From NCBI GenBank assembly GCA_001949185.1, contig BDGG01000002.1, positions 2,043,826 through 2,107,825 on the forward strand: a DNA stretch of 64,000 bases, read 5' to 3'. The translations under genes were made by a program, and so were the position numbers. The notes under the pieces are model-generated. The model made no database searches. It was not told where the DNA came from and worked only from the letters and a program-made list of their open reading frames with translations. Origin of the DNA: Ramazzottius varieornatus. Taxonomy: Eukaryota > Tardigrada > Eutardigrada > Parachela > Ramazzottiidae. Of the stretch, positions 1 to 14,957 are shown in pieces (the first letter of the stretch is position 1; every line of letters begins with the position of its first letter).

Positions 1-1583
1 TCCTGGAAGAACGATAACGCTGGATGATCGCTTCGCATCAGGAGCGTCATGACTGGATGGAGTAGTCGGAGACGCCGCGATTGGAGTTGTCGCCGCTGCA
101 AAAATAACCAGAGAGTAAATAAGTTCGGATGTTCGATCAAAACGTTCATTCTCCAACTGTATTTTTTTTATCGTTTACACAACAACCAACATGGAAGACC
201 GCGGTACAGTACCTGGGTTCGACATGTTGGAATCGGTAAAGTTAACCTCGGAAAAGCAACACAAACTCGATCAACGCCAATATTTCTCAGTCGGACTCAT
301 TCCATAGTTTGGAAGCAATTCTTATCCATAGAACAACATCAGGGGATTCCCTTTCGCGAAGTTCCTCGGTCAAAGCAGGCTGAAAGGGTTGATCGCCTAG
401 ATAATCCGACCAGAGGGTGTATATCGAACAAACAACTCGTGCCTCAGGGTCAAACCTTCATTCCGAGACCTTTCCGACAGAGTTGCTAAATAAAAACCCA
501 ACGTCTAAGTTTCCTACTGATCCAGACGAACTAAGATAATGAGGGTAGACTATCAGCATCCCAATGCCTCATTACGGTCGAAAGCACGACGTGAAAACCC
601 CAGCTATCCAACAGCGTCAATACAAATGTGACTGTTTCTTCTGTCAGTGGTTCAAGTTCTTCGTCATCTTCAACTGTAATGTTCGACGCGGTGAAATTTG
701 AGTACGACGTCTCGAGAATTCCAAGCTAGGCACGAGGTCAGCTAATGCTAGCTTCTTCCTCAGCTCCTAGCTATACGACGTGTTCTAGAGCGGAAGCCCA
801 CATGCCGGACTATTTCTTCAATGAAACTGCAGTTCCAGATGGGAGTGTCGTGTATGAGAGAGAAACACCGCTGCCGTTGGCAATTACGCCATACTGCACA
901 TGATGGATGCCGTATTTCTTACAAGTACTCCAAGGAGCCGAAGAGCGTCTCGGTTGAACGGACTGTACCATTTCTATTTTTACTCAAAGTATATCCTACG
1001 AAGAGCGCTAAACGATCGCAGGCAACGTAGAACATGACTGATGGCGATACAGCAAAGCACAACTAAAGAACTAGTCTTAGGCCCTCTTAAATCTCCTTCA
1101 AAACACTCCCCGGTATCTAAACTTATCATGAACCTGTAATTTTATTTTTCGAACCATTGCGTGGGAAAGATTGCACCGCAAATTCAGTAGCCGCTAGCTA
1201 GCTTGAAGTAAAGCCAAGCAAGAAATGATGGTTCGTCGCCAGAGGCGGCTAGAGGTACGAGGTAAACACATAATTCGGGCGTGAAGGTTTTTCACTCGTA
1301 ATTCGTGCATATTTTTTCTCAGCTCCTGCTGCGCGTAATGAACCGCTTCTTGTTTCCTGAGATAGACTGATCCCTCTCCTCGAGGTTTCAATAGGTTTGA
1401 GAACGGGAAAGCGTTGTAGATTACGGGACTTTGGCCTGGGATAGAGATGGGTCTGTCCAATGTCAAAAAGCCTAATGTTGTATCAACACACGTACGATGA
1501 GGGATGAATCAAGCGTTGAAAGTAATGTTCAAACCTTTCGCGCTGCCCGAATTATGGTGCGAAAATCGATATGCCCGAATTAT
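1..1583. other. No supported gene
   Basis: This stretch has only short open frames with no recognisable domains and no convincing splice structure. I see no RNA gene, promoter or terminal repeat that I can support. It may be intergenic sequence upstream of DCP1 or distal exons of a gene lying to the left of the window. Confidence 0.4.
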
Positions 1584-1736
1584 GTCGTTCACCTCGTGTT
1601 AAAAAGGTCCGCAGTTTGGCTCTTTTTCTACGAAGTTGCTTGTCAGGTCCGTGCTCGACACAACCTTGACTGGTAATCCATGAAAATTTCGTAGAATAAG
1701 GGCCAAATGGCGGACCTTTTTAATACCTTCAGCCGC
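1584..1736. repeat. Inverted-repeat MITE, family B, copy 1
   Basis: The element of about 150 bp has arms that are reverse complements of each other (AAAAAGGTCCGCAGTTTGGC at the left, GCCAAATGGCGGACCTTTTT at the right). A second copy lies at 42924-43072 on the same strand and shares the internal segment around TTGTCAGGTCCGTGCTCG. Homology between the copies continues outward to an AGCCGC terminus. No coding capacity is visible, so it is probably a non-autonomous DNA transposon. The superfamily is not assigned because no target duplication could be read. Confidence 0.7.
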
Positions 1737-2032
1737 ATCTGTTCGTCGCTGGCGCTACCTGTAGAGCCATGTCAAAGCCACAGCGCCATCTCGAGGTGAT
1801 TGACGTCAAAACGGTTAAGTAGTGTTGAACAGCTGATCGCTCTTCTGGAAAACGTGTGGGCGGAGCTAAAGCTGACTCGGCAGAAATTCTCAGATCCGGT
1901 TTGGTTATCTTCCGATCTTCCCTCTGTCTTCCTTATCTTTCGAATCAGTGCCTTACTGATCTTACGTTGATGTCGCTATCTTACGTTTCTCGGCAGGTTC
2001 CGAGACATCAGCTATTTTTCAAGAATCAAGCC

Positions 2033-5000
2033 ATGTCTTTCAAGGAAGAGGATCCGTCTGCCTTCAGCGTCAACCTGATTCGGAAGCTGGACAGCAGCGC
2101 CTCGGAAGTTATCAGCAAAGCCAACGATGTCAAGCTCTACCGATACGACACGGCGAACGAGAAATGGGTATGGAAAGTTGACTTCAAACTTTTTCTGAAC
2201 AACGAGTTTTAATTCTCACGAGTGGCTGGACTTGCAGGCTTCGACGGAAATGGAAGGCACATTGGTATTCTATCGACGGTAAGATTTTTTGGCTCTAGTG
2301 GGTTTACGACAGTGTTACTTTACTATGCAGTTAAAATTATTAAAAGTCACGTGCTAATGTTAAGTCTACGTGATCAGCTGACAGCAAGAAAAATCAATTA
2401 TCGCTGACGAACTTCAGTTATTAAAGTTAAAATTCGGTTTCCTATTATGGATCAATCAATCAAGGGAACACCAGCCCACACAATTAAAGCGATTCTAATT
2501 ATTAAAATCGATTTTCTATTATAATGATTAAAATAACACTGGTTTACGTTGACTGGAGCATCGAAGAATGCGTGCGCACGAGAGTCATGTGCGCACTGGT
2601 ACGTTGCGCTGAGTGAGTCATGCACATGCATACAACAAGCCGAATTTAATTGCAACTGATGAAGACACTTCCGTCTTCCGCGGTTCTTTGAGGAATTGCT
2701 CAATGCTGGTTTGTTCCGCTATGCTGACAGCGGGATTAAGGAATGCTGCTACGGAGAACAACTCTATCAGCATACGGAGTAATTTACTCCGCAAGTGCTA
2801 CGTTTACACTCACTACAAATTGCTCGTCTCATCAATCGTAAGTTCGTAACCCACCAACACCATGGCGACCTTCCGTTCTTACGAAACAGTCGTCTGTTAG
2901 GAAGCTGTTCGAACTGGTGTTTTTCTACGTTCGACATGATCTCAAACGTAAAGTTTGACACGTTACTTGTGAGAGAACCTTGTCAAGCCCGCACAGAGCT
3001 GACGAGCTGAGCAGCTCGTGGATAACAAAAACGATACGCGAGAGATTTCTTGTCGTTTCTCTCGAAATTCAATCCGACGCTAACGACGCTGTTTCGTAAA
3101 TTTTTAATGGTAAAACGTCTCATCTTTCCTGAAGATATTTCATCCTGTTGGAAAGTGGGTTGAGAGCTTTTCTCAATTTTTGGTCCTAACCTACTTCCTC
3201 CGAAAAATTATCATGAAAGACAGCATGCTTTTCTCCCTTACAAAATTATTCCACTTACCTTTGTACTGTTTTGCGGACGCTTTTTGACTTCTTTAGCTCA
3301 CGAGAGCGCGGCTTGTTCCTCGAACACCACCCGGCGCGGAAACGTTCGGAGCGATGAAGTAAGTCCTTGAAGGCGTTTGAGCTGGTGGTTTTTTCTTTTG
3401 GTGTCAGGGCGTCCCGCTGTGATGTTCAGTCAGTGCGATGTAATCACTGACAACCGTTGACAGGTTTTCGCAGTCGAAAACATAAGGTCTCCACACCTAA
3501 CAGAACACAAGATTTCGGGAACGAACGGACAAACAAAGGACTTTCAAAAGTCTTCTGAAACATTCCGCGAAGGAAGACCACAGGTAGTGAAAAAACAAGA
3601 CGGACTCGTGAGCTGGCTGCCAGCAGGCTTGTGGTAATGTGAATGGACGCTGGCCGAAGTAGCAATCAAGATCAAGCAAACCTGCGCTATGAAATTTCGC
3701 AGTTTTTCAAAGCTGAAAATAACTTCGGACGAAGGCTCGCTTCTCGACAGGGTTTCGCTGATATGAGGAGAAGGTCGAACGGCGCCGTTGGTAGGAGCGG
3801 GAGAAAGGTTCCGCGCGATGGAGGAGAGGGAAACGCTGAAGAAAGCGACGGTTGTGATTTAGTTGAGATCAAAGCGCGAAAATATTTGTAGGGCTTCTTC
3901 GTCGCGTCGTCCTCGGCATCTTGGTCGTTTGGCTGCTGCTTCTGTGGCGGTGCTGAGGCTTTTCTTTTTAATGACATCGCATGCCGGTGTTGACATTCCA
4001 CATGTTCCGTCTCATCGGAGAGATGGAGAGCACTCTTGACTGCAGACCGACGGCGAGATTCCTCAGCTCCTGGGTGGCGCGCGTACTTCATCGCGCTGTT
4101 TGTGTATACAGTCCTTGATCAATCGAACTATTTGAGAACTTATAAATAAGCTCTCTTCTCAATCGACGTCTCATCATAGTAATGCTTACTCGCCATCTTC
4201 TTGACTAAATTTTCGGGGATCTCATGTATTCGACAGACTCAATACAGCTGACTTCCGCCGCAATGGCGCGTTTCTGTTGATGGCTGTGGTCAAAAAGGTC
4301 AATCAACACTTTCATGGCTGACCTATCAATCAACCGATTACGTCATCGAACACTGCAGTTTTGTCGGTCACGTGGTTACGCCTTAAGTTCGATAATATCA
4401 CGTGGTCAAAAGCTGACGTCATTCCAAAATGGCAACAAATGGACAGAAAACCTGGCGGTTTAAAATGAGAGCCTGTACAAATCGGGTGGCTTGCATGCAG
4501 TGCGGGCGATGATACAGGGTGACCTGGGCATGCGTCAGGTGGTTAATTAGTTTTCGTGATTTCGTTTGTTGTTGCAGGTTGGACGATCCTTCATTCGGTT
4601 TAATTCTCCTCGGTCGCGACCCTGCTCATTCCCACAGTTGGCATCAGACGTTCGGTTCTGGAGTTGAACTACAGTCCCGGTCTCCGTTCTTGTTGTACAG
4701 AAGTTTTGATGCTCTTACGGGTACGTGCGCACTGCGCAGCTTTTATTGAAAGTCCGAGGTATGTTTGATCATAACGGTTGATTGTGATACAGGTAGCTTG
4801 ATTGAAGGTTTGTGGTTTCCGTCGCGTGAAGAGTGCGAAAGCATGTACAACCAGATCCAGTCTACCACCTCCCAAAGTTCCCTTCCCAGCTACGCCGCCA
4901 TGGTCACCGGGCCCGTTAAGAAAGAAGAGTACAGTCCGGAAGTGAAGAAGAAGCGAAACTTGTTGGATGGACTGGAAGAGAATGAGTTGAAGGCGCGCAC

Positions 5001-6389
5001 TCAAGCAGCTGAACAAGCAGCCCGTGTCCTCCATTCCAAAGCCCCTGCTTGCGAGCACTGTGGCAAAACCAACCATCCCAGTTACCGCTGTTTCAAGAAG
5101 AATGGCCGGCCGGATCAACAACAAGGGAAAATCTTTATGAACAGTAACTCAGGCGGCAGCAAGCCGATCAACATTGCCAAACGCGATCAGGTAAGTTTCC
5201 TCGTGTTGCTCGCGCATGACGTCATCGAATCTTGCAGCGTCCCTGCGTTGGTGACCTTAGTTGTGTGATTTTGCATGGTTGATTGATCTATTGGGTACGT
5301 GTGATTTGATTGGCTTGTTTTTGCAGTCGAACGCATCATCGCAGTATCGATCTAGTCAACCTCAGCCTTCGGTTCTTTCTCCCCCGAATTACACTGACGC
5401 TGCCATCCTGGAAAGCAAGTCCACTTCTTCGTCGTCCGCTACTGCGCAAATGCTGTCAGGAGTGGGATACACTCGCGAAGAAGCCTCGGCCATGACGCCG
5501 ATCAAGCTGTCATCGATGATGCGCCACGAAGCGCCACAGCAGCCTTACCTGATGCCACCTATCCTGAACCAGCCACAGCCTCTCATGGATATGGGCTTTG
5601 CCTCGAATCATCTGCGAGGCTTGCTGAACCTTGGATCAGGTCAAGCTCGTCAGCCCGAAACGCCGGAACATGGCCATACGAACAACTTGGTCAACAATTC
5701 TCTCAGCTTGAGCGCCAGCAGCGTCGCGAATATGGCTGAACACGGGGACGGGGAAAATGTGCACAGGTTCGTGCGAGATGTCAGCGAGAAGCTCGGCGCG
5801 TCGGCAACAGGTAAGAAGTTGTTGTCTGTTGCTTTCTGGCTGTCGAAGTAAACTTCGAAGATTTGAGTTTTTCAATAACCATTGAAATTTGGAAATCATC
5901 TGCGGCACGGCCTCGTGTGTGGAGTGGCACGGCCTTGTACTGTGAAGGTTTAGTGTTGGTTTCCCGACAGATTTAGTCTGGTATCCATTTTCTTCCCATG
6001 TTTTATATGCTTGTGTTGCAGGTGTGGTTGATTCGAGGTACCTGGGTGGAAGTTCGACGGCTTTAAGTGGTGAAAGCAACGACGCGCGGCGAAATTCGGG
6101 TCAATCAGGAATGGCTCTTCGTCCACCGCACCACTTCGAGAGCTCGATGGGAGGCATACAGCAAGACATGGGCCAGCAGCTGCTTCTGCCACAGCACATG
6201 GACGGTATGGTGGCTAACCGGAGAATGGAGAACGGCGTTGGACATGGCCGAGACGGCGTGACCGTGCACCCGCTGACCAAGGACCAGCTGCTGCAAGCCA
6301 TGGAGTACCTGATGAGAACCGACCGGGACTTTGTCGGCAAGCTACACGAAGCTTATATTAAAAGCATGATGGAACATTTGAGACTGTGA
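2033..6389 (+). CDS. DCP1: mRNA-decapping enzyme 1 (DCP1)
   Basis: DCP1 is the EVH1-domain activator of the decapping enzyme DCP2 in cytoplasmic P-bodies. Exons are 2033-2167, 2238-2278, 4578-4720, 4793-5190, 5327-5810 and 6022-6389; phases join without a break to give 522 residues. The EVH1 domain spans roughly residues 10-130 and includes EMEGTLVFYRR, PFLLYRS and SLIEGLWF, matching the family's conserved blocks. A long low-complexity Ser/Pro/Gln middle follows. The C-terminus (LTKDQLLQAMEYLMRTD onward, ending MMEHLRL) is the DCP1 trimerisation domain. An AXCEHCG..H-type Cys/His patch near residue 200 is a local feature. The start is the first ATG in frame, before SFKEEDPS. Intron 2 is 2.3 kb, far longer than the others. 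Identification rests on both end domains and is firm; the exact 5' end is less certain because an upstream untranslated exon is possible. Confidence 0.9.
2279..4577. other. Long intron 2 of DCP1
   Basis: This 2.3 kb intron separates the two halves of the EVH1 coding sequence. It has a GTAAGA donor and a TTGTTGCAG acceptor. It contains several short open frames, the longest on the minus strand at 3687-4091, none with a recognisable domain. AT-rich patches and several CACGTG or TGACGTCA-like motifs occur near 4370-4420, which could be enhancer sites but are not proof of one. No terminal repeats were found. Confidence 0.6.
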
Positions 6390-7019
6390 TAAACGATGAT
6401 AGTCTCTTTAGAAAAAGTAGTTTTTGTGCTTTTGTTCGCTGTTGAAGAATAATTTGGAAATGTGTTGACTAATTGGATAATTCTGTACATAGGTTGGTTC
6501 ACTAATGGAGACAACTTTTTGGGTTTCGGTTCGAGCTTGACGATCTCGATGGAAGATTTCTTGTTGCGGTACTTTATATAGGGAGTTAATTGACGATGGT
6601 AGTCTTCTTTTTAGTTTTTCTGCCTCCTGGCTTTTCAGTTTTCGAAACTTTTCGCTTATGGAACCTGTGTCGATAATGTGGTAGATTCTGTTCGTGAAGA
6701 AAATATGCTGAAGTGAAAATGTGGTGGACGTTAAATGTTCGGTATTTAGGCTTTGTTTGAAGGTTGTCTGGAGAACGAGGGAAGCTAGGTACGGGAAGGG
6801 ACGGTGAATTGTCGGAAAGAACACTTGGCAACTCTTGTGGGTGATATTTAGCAACAGAATCGGCGGTTGTCAGGATCAGTCTCGGAAAGTGTCTCGACAG
6901 ACTAGTCGCAATAGTGTACAGCTCTGTTGAGTTCGTGAAAGTTCTTCGTATTTGGCAGGCCTGTTTCTTGAGGTCGCCACTTCTGAGTTTTCTTTTTAGT
7001 AGCTTCTTGACATTTCATC
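6390..7019. other. Intergenic region between DCP1 and the secreted protein gene
   Basis: This 630-bp stretch holds the DCP1 3' untranslated region and the promoter of the next gene. Open frames on the minus strand here show no domain and no splice logic. I see nothing else. Confidence 0.5.
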
Positions 7020-7848
7020 ATGTGCCGAGCATCGTTCGTTCTAGTTACGGTTTTTCTGGTAGCGATAAGGCAGGCCTCCGCCGTACCAGACACTGTGGGT
7101 TTGACGACCCCTAACACTCCTCCTCTGTTGAACAATATGGTGGTCACTGGCACCGATGCTTCCAAAGTTGTCATCGTAATTGACGGTACCGTCAACGTTA
7201 AAGCAGGAGTTGCTGCCAACGCCCTCCTCATTCACAAGACAGGTACCGTACCGTCTTGGTGTCGTAACACTATACCAAATAACATACTCCAGCTGCTCTC
7301 TTCTTCTAGTTGCTGATCCGGGTGTCGCGCTGGGCGGATGCATAAAAGCTGTCGGTGTATCCACCACCGATCTTATGTGCCAGTGTACATCCGCCAACTC
7401 GACGACAGGAACTGGTGCGGCTGTTGCACCTACCACTTCGCCCCTGATGAACGGAGCTGCGCCCATCTACACTGCCACCGTTCCCGTCTACATCTGGCAA
7501 GCGTTCTGCAGCGCACAGACAAATCTGTGTGGCAGCACGGCTGGTGCCACCGCTTGCGTTGCTGCTGCTGCTGCCCCAGCTGCTGGTGCTGCTGCCGCCG
7601 CCAATACCACAGCTCCCGTTGCTGGTGGTGGTAACGCAACAACAATTGCTCCTGGAGCAACAACGACAGCGAAAGCCAGCGCTTCGACGACCGGTAAGTT
7701 CTCGGCCATATTCTGGCCGAGAAGCCTTCATCTCCATGCCGACGGTTGCCGCCACCTAATCTTGTCTTTCGCTGTTGCAGCATCCAAGATGGTTGCCTTG
7801 ACCGTCGCACCGCTGGCCATGCTTGCCGTTGCCAACCTTGTTGTCTAG
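7020..7848 (+). CDS. Secreted, probably GPI-anchored Thr/Ala-rich protein
   Basis: Exons 7020-7242, 7310-7693 and 7781-7848 join in frame to 224 residues. The N-terminus (MCRASFVLVTVFLVAIRQA) is a signal peptide. The mature part has a compact domain with six cysteines (GGCIKAV, DLMCQCTS, WQAFCS, TNLCGS, TACVA). A Thr/Ala/Gly-rich linker with two N-glycosylation sites (NTTA, NATT) follows. The last 20 residues are hydrophobic (VALTVAPLAMLAVANLVV) and preceded by small residues, which fits a GPI-attachment signal; a membrane stop is the alternative. The final exon encodes only this tail, so alternative splicing could give a soluble form. I do not recognise the family. The signal peptide, cysteine spacing and clean splice sites make the gene itself fairly sure. 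Confidence 0.7.
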
Positions 7849-8375
7849 GCATCGACTGTCCGTTACGTTCCTTGTTTTTCCCCCCTTTGTTACGTTGAAA
7901 CCGCGATTGCACGTTGCATCGCAACCTGTCCCTTTCTTGTTTTTTTTATGGGTCCTTCTTTTACTGTTGTACATTTTCCTTCGTTGGATAAAAGTATGCT
8001 TGGCCACGTTGGCCGATCTACTTTTCCTCCTGGTTACGTTTCTCTCTACTTTTTGTCACATGGTTACTGTTGCTAAAATTTCCCTCGCAAGTTAAAGCCT
8101 TCCTTGTTACCCTCGCTAACCCGTTCAGCACGCTAGATTCCTGCAAGGTCCTTCGCTCCGTTCCATGGTGCTCGCGGTCGTTCCCATGCCAAGCTAGGCT
8201 TACTACACCGTCTCTCGTGCCTTGCTCCTCAATAACTCGCGCACTCGGTTCCATCTTCTCTCTTATCTTCATTCCTCATAACAGACGGAAAAACGAGTCC
8301 TCACAACAGTGAACATACAGAAGGGAAGTTTGTCTGCAGACAGCCCAAAAAATTCGAAAAGAAACATGCAAAAGT
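7849..8375. other. Convergent intergenic region
   Basis: This region holds the 3' ends of the secreted-protein gene (+) and U2SURP (-). It is T-rich on the + strand with no gene that I can support. Confidence 0.5.
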
Positions 8376-12825
<4,450 letters not shown>

Positions 12826-13254
12826 CCCAGGATAACTCGTAGACCTCAAGATTCCACTTTCCTACAGCATCAATCATACGGAGCAGTTTTGAGTCGCTGC
12901 CAAGTGCCAAGTCGAGTAGGAAAAAGAGTTTGGACTTTGGAAACAATTCACAATTTCACAGAACGAGAAGTCGCGAACTGGAAATTTGGACAGGTCAAGC
13001 CCCTTGGAGGTGGGCGGAAGTGCCTAGGTCTGTGCCCATGTCCCCAGACTGGACTATGCCCGTACTGGCCATACAGGGGACACTGACAGGTGAGCTGAAG
13101 ACTGGAAAATTTTCTAACTCAGCTCTCTTCTCTTCCATGAACCACAGGTGCTGGTATTCTGCCTCATCTAAGTTCGAAACGCCATCTCTTACGATTCTCC
13201 GATACCGCACATTATGACACCCAAGATCGGGGGATTATTCGTCAACTCCAAAGA

Positions 13255-13262
13255 CAGCTCTG
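13255..13262. repeat. Left target-site duplication of hAT MITE
   Basis: CAGCTCTG, identical to 13423-13430. Confidence 0.85.
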
Positions 13263-13422
13263 CAGTGGTTTCTAAAGGACTTTTATTTTTGTATCCGAGG
13301 GGTAAGATGGAATTGCAATTTCGCGGCGTAATTGCAGAACTGTTTTCTGATTGGTCGAAAGAATGATGACGTCAGTCATCTACCCCTCGGATACAAAAAT
13401 AAAAGTTCTTCAGAAACCACTG
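13263..13422. mobile_element. hAT-type MITE, 160 bp
   Basis: The terminal inverted repeats are CAGTGGTTTCT at the left and AGAAACCACTG at the right. Inverted homology extends about 42 bp with only two or three mismatches (through TTTTATTTTTGTATCCGAGG). The flanks are an exact 8-bp duplication, CAGCTCTG, at 13255-13262 and 13423-13430. An 8-bp target duplication with CAG..CTG ends is the signature of the hAT superfamily. The interior is about 75 bp, so it is non-autonomous. The high arm identity and perfect duplication suggest a fairly recent insertion. Confidence 0.88.
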
Positions 13423-13430
13423 CAGCTCTG
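13423..13430. repeat. Right target-site duplication of hAT MITE
   Basis: CAGCTCTG, identical to 13255-13262. Confidence 0.85.
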
Positions 13431-13436
13431 CGAAGC

Positions 13437-14666
13437 GACTGAAAACTTCGATCGTGCAGGGGCGATCAGTCAACGGTCGGAGAAGACCCGGAGGAAGTCA
13501 CACAAGGTATCTTCGCAGCGAAAGAAATCTTTCCGTTCATCCCGAATCAAGTTCTGGCAGAGCTTTTTGGCCAGCTGGTCCACTGGTCAAAAATTTTCTC
13601 AGCGAGCTCGCAGACAGGCCTCAAGAATCTTATGGTCGACGTCAAGAACTTTTGGGCCGTGTTCAGCCATGAAACAGAAATTAAACGCTTCCAGGAAGTT
13701 CTCCTTTCGCTCCAAACATTCAATTTCTCTCTAAGGGATATAACAGTGCAAAGGCGGCAGCATCGCCATGTTATTGCCATACATTCATCGGGCATACTAG
13801 TTGATATCCCTCGTCTCTCAAGATGGGCAGCTCGAGTATCAGTACAAGGATGTACCGCCGAACTCATCAATGGATTTTATCCCCAACCATTGGATAGTGT
13901 GCTCCCTACTCGCAAAGTTTTTCCTGAGGTATGACGAAATACAGGTACACTTTGTCGGTACCTGCCTCTCTCTGGTGGTCTCTTATGAGGGAAACTAGCC
14001 GTTTTCCTAACTTTAACAGACTGAACACCTCGGGTCTGGCTGACAAAACACCCTCGTTACACGTCGGCCTAAAGTGATCTCGTAAACACGCTTGGAACAC
14101 GTATGACGAAATTGAGATATACTTTAGTCATTCCTGCGGGTGTTTCAAGCCTAGCTCTTTTCATCAAATTTTCTGACTAGGTGTTGGGACATGAAGGTAC
14201 AATGTTCCCACCTGGAACCGCCAGGGAACTTTCACGGATTCACACCATATATGGATTCAATGAAACGAGGAGCAAGTTGTTGAGCAAAGTAGACTCTCAA
14301 AATGTGTTCTGGCCGTATCCTAACGAGCAGCTGCAGTGGCTACTGAAATCAGCGGGAACCTGGAAGAACCAGTGCGAGAGACGGTCAAGCATTTGGATGG
14401 AAGATAGTAAAGCATATTGTACGTACATAAGCGCTACTATGTCCTTCAAGTATTTTGTCCTTCCTAACCAGTACCATTCCTATAGCTCATTCATGGAGGA
14501 CTGGGAAGTTTTTAACTGGGAAGTTAGATCTGACTATCGCTGCTATAAGCGTCGAGAGGAAACCGTACTTAATAGACTTGATCTTCCTTGGAAGACTTCT
14601 CGTGGTCATGAACAAGTACGCCAAGACTCCCGGTCAAGAGCCGCCGCCTAGCTTTCGCGTTCCTTG
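13437..14666 (+). CDS. Unidentified multi-exon gene (boundaries approximate)
   Basis: I do not recognise this gene. One frame is open without a stop from about 13440 to 13934, an unusually long run here, and reads protein-like (AKEIFPFIPNQVLAELFG, KNFWAVFSHETEIKRFQEVL). A second frame at about 13797-13930 (QLEYQYKDVPPNSSMDFIPN) ends at a plausible donor, CTGAG/GTATGA. A third block, 14179-14420, begins after a TTTTCTGACTAG acceptor and reads VLGHEGTMFPPG, then IHTIYGFNETRSKLLSK. The last block, ending 14665, finishes with KYAKTPGQEPPPSFRVP and a stop. Exon joins could not be settled by frame alone, so this may be one gene, or exons mixed with chance frames. The gene would start just right of the hAT MITE. 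Confidence 0.35.
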
Positions 14667-14957
14667 ACGTCTTTGAGCTTGTGTGGAAACATCAGCAGCC
14701 AGAACAACATTCTTTTCTTACCGATTAAGTAAAACGCGGCACGGCTCTGTTAAATTGGGTGTGCTCTAGTTTAGATCTTTTGTCTGGGTATTTTCTTAAA
14801 CCCATCTGTGTTTGTCTTCAAACCGACCAAACAGTTGTGCTAGGTAAAACGCTCTGTTTGTGAAAAGAAAAGGCAGAAAGAATATTCACATCCCGCACCT
14901 TGTGTCTTACACACGGGGCCTTGGAAAACTGTGACGATATGCCAGAAATTAGACAGC

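Noticed and set aside
49-489. 146-codon + strand frame at the left edge
   Set aside because: Composition is not protein-like (scattered Arg/Cys/Trp), no domain, and no splice neighbours.
3687-4091. 134-codon minus-strand frame inside DCP1 intron 2 (MKYARHPGAEESRRR start)
   Set aside because: No recognisable domain, overlapped by another frame on the opposite strand, no promoter or splice context; likely chance.
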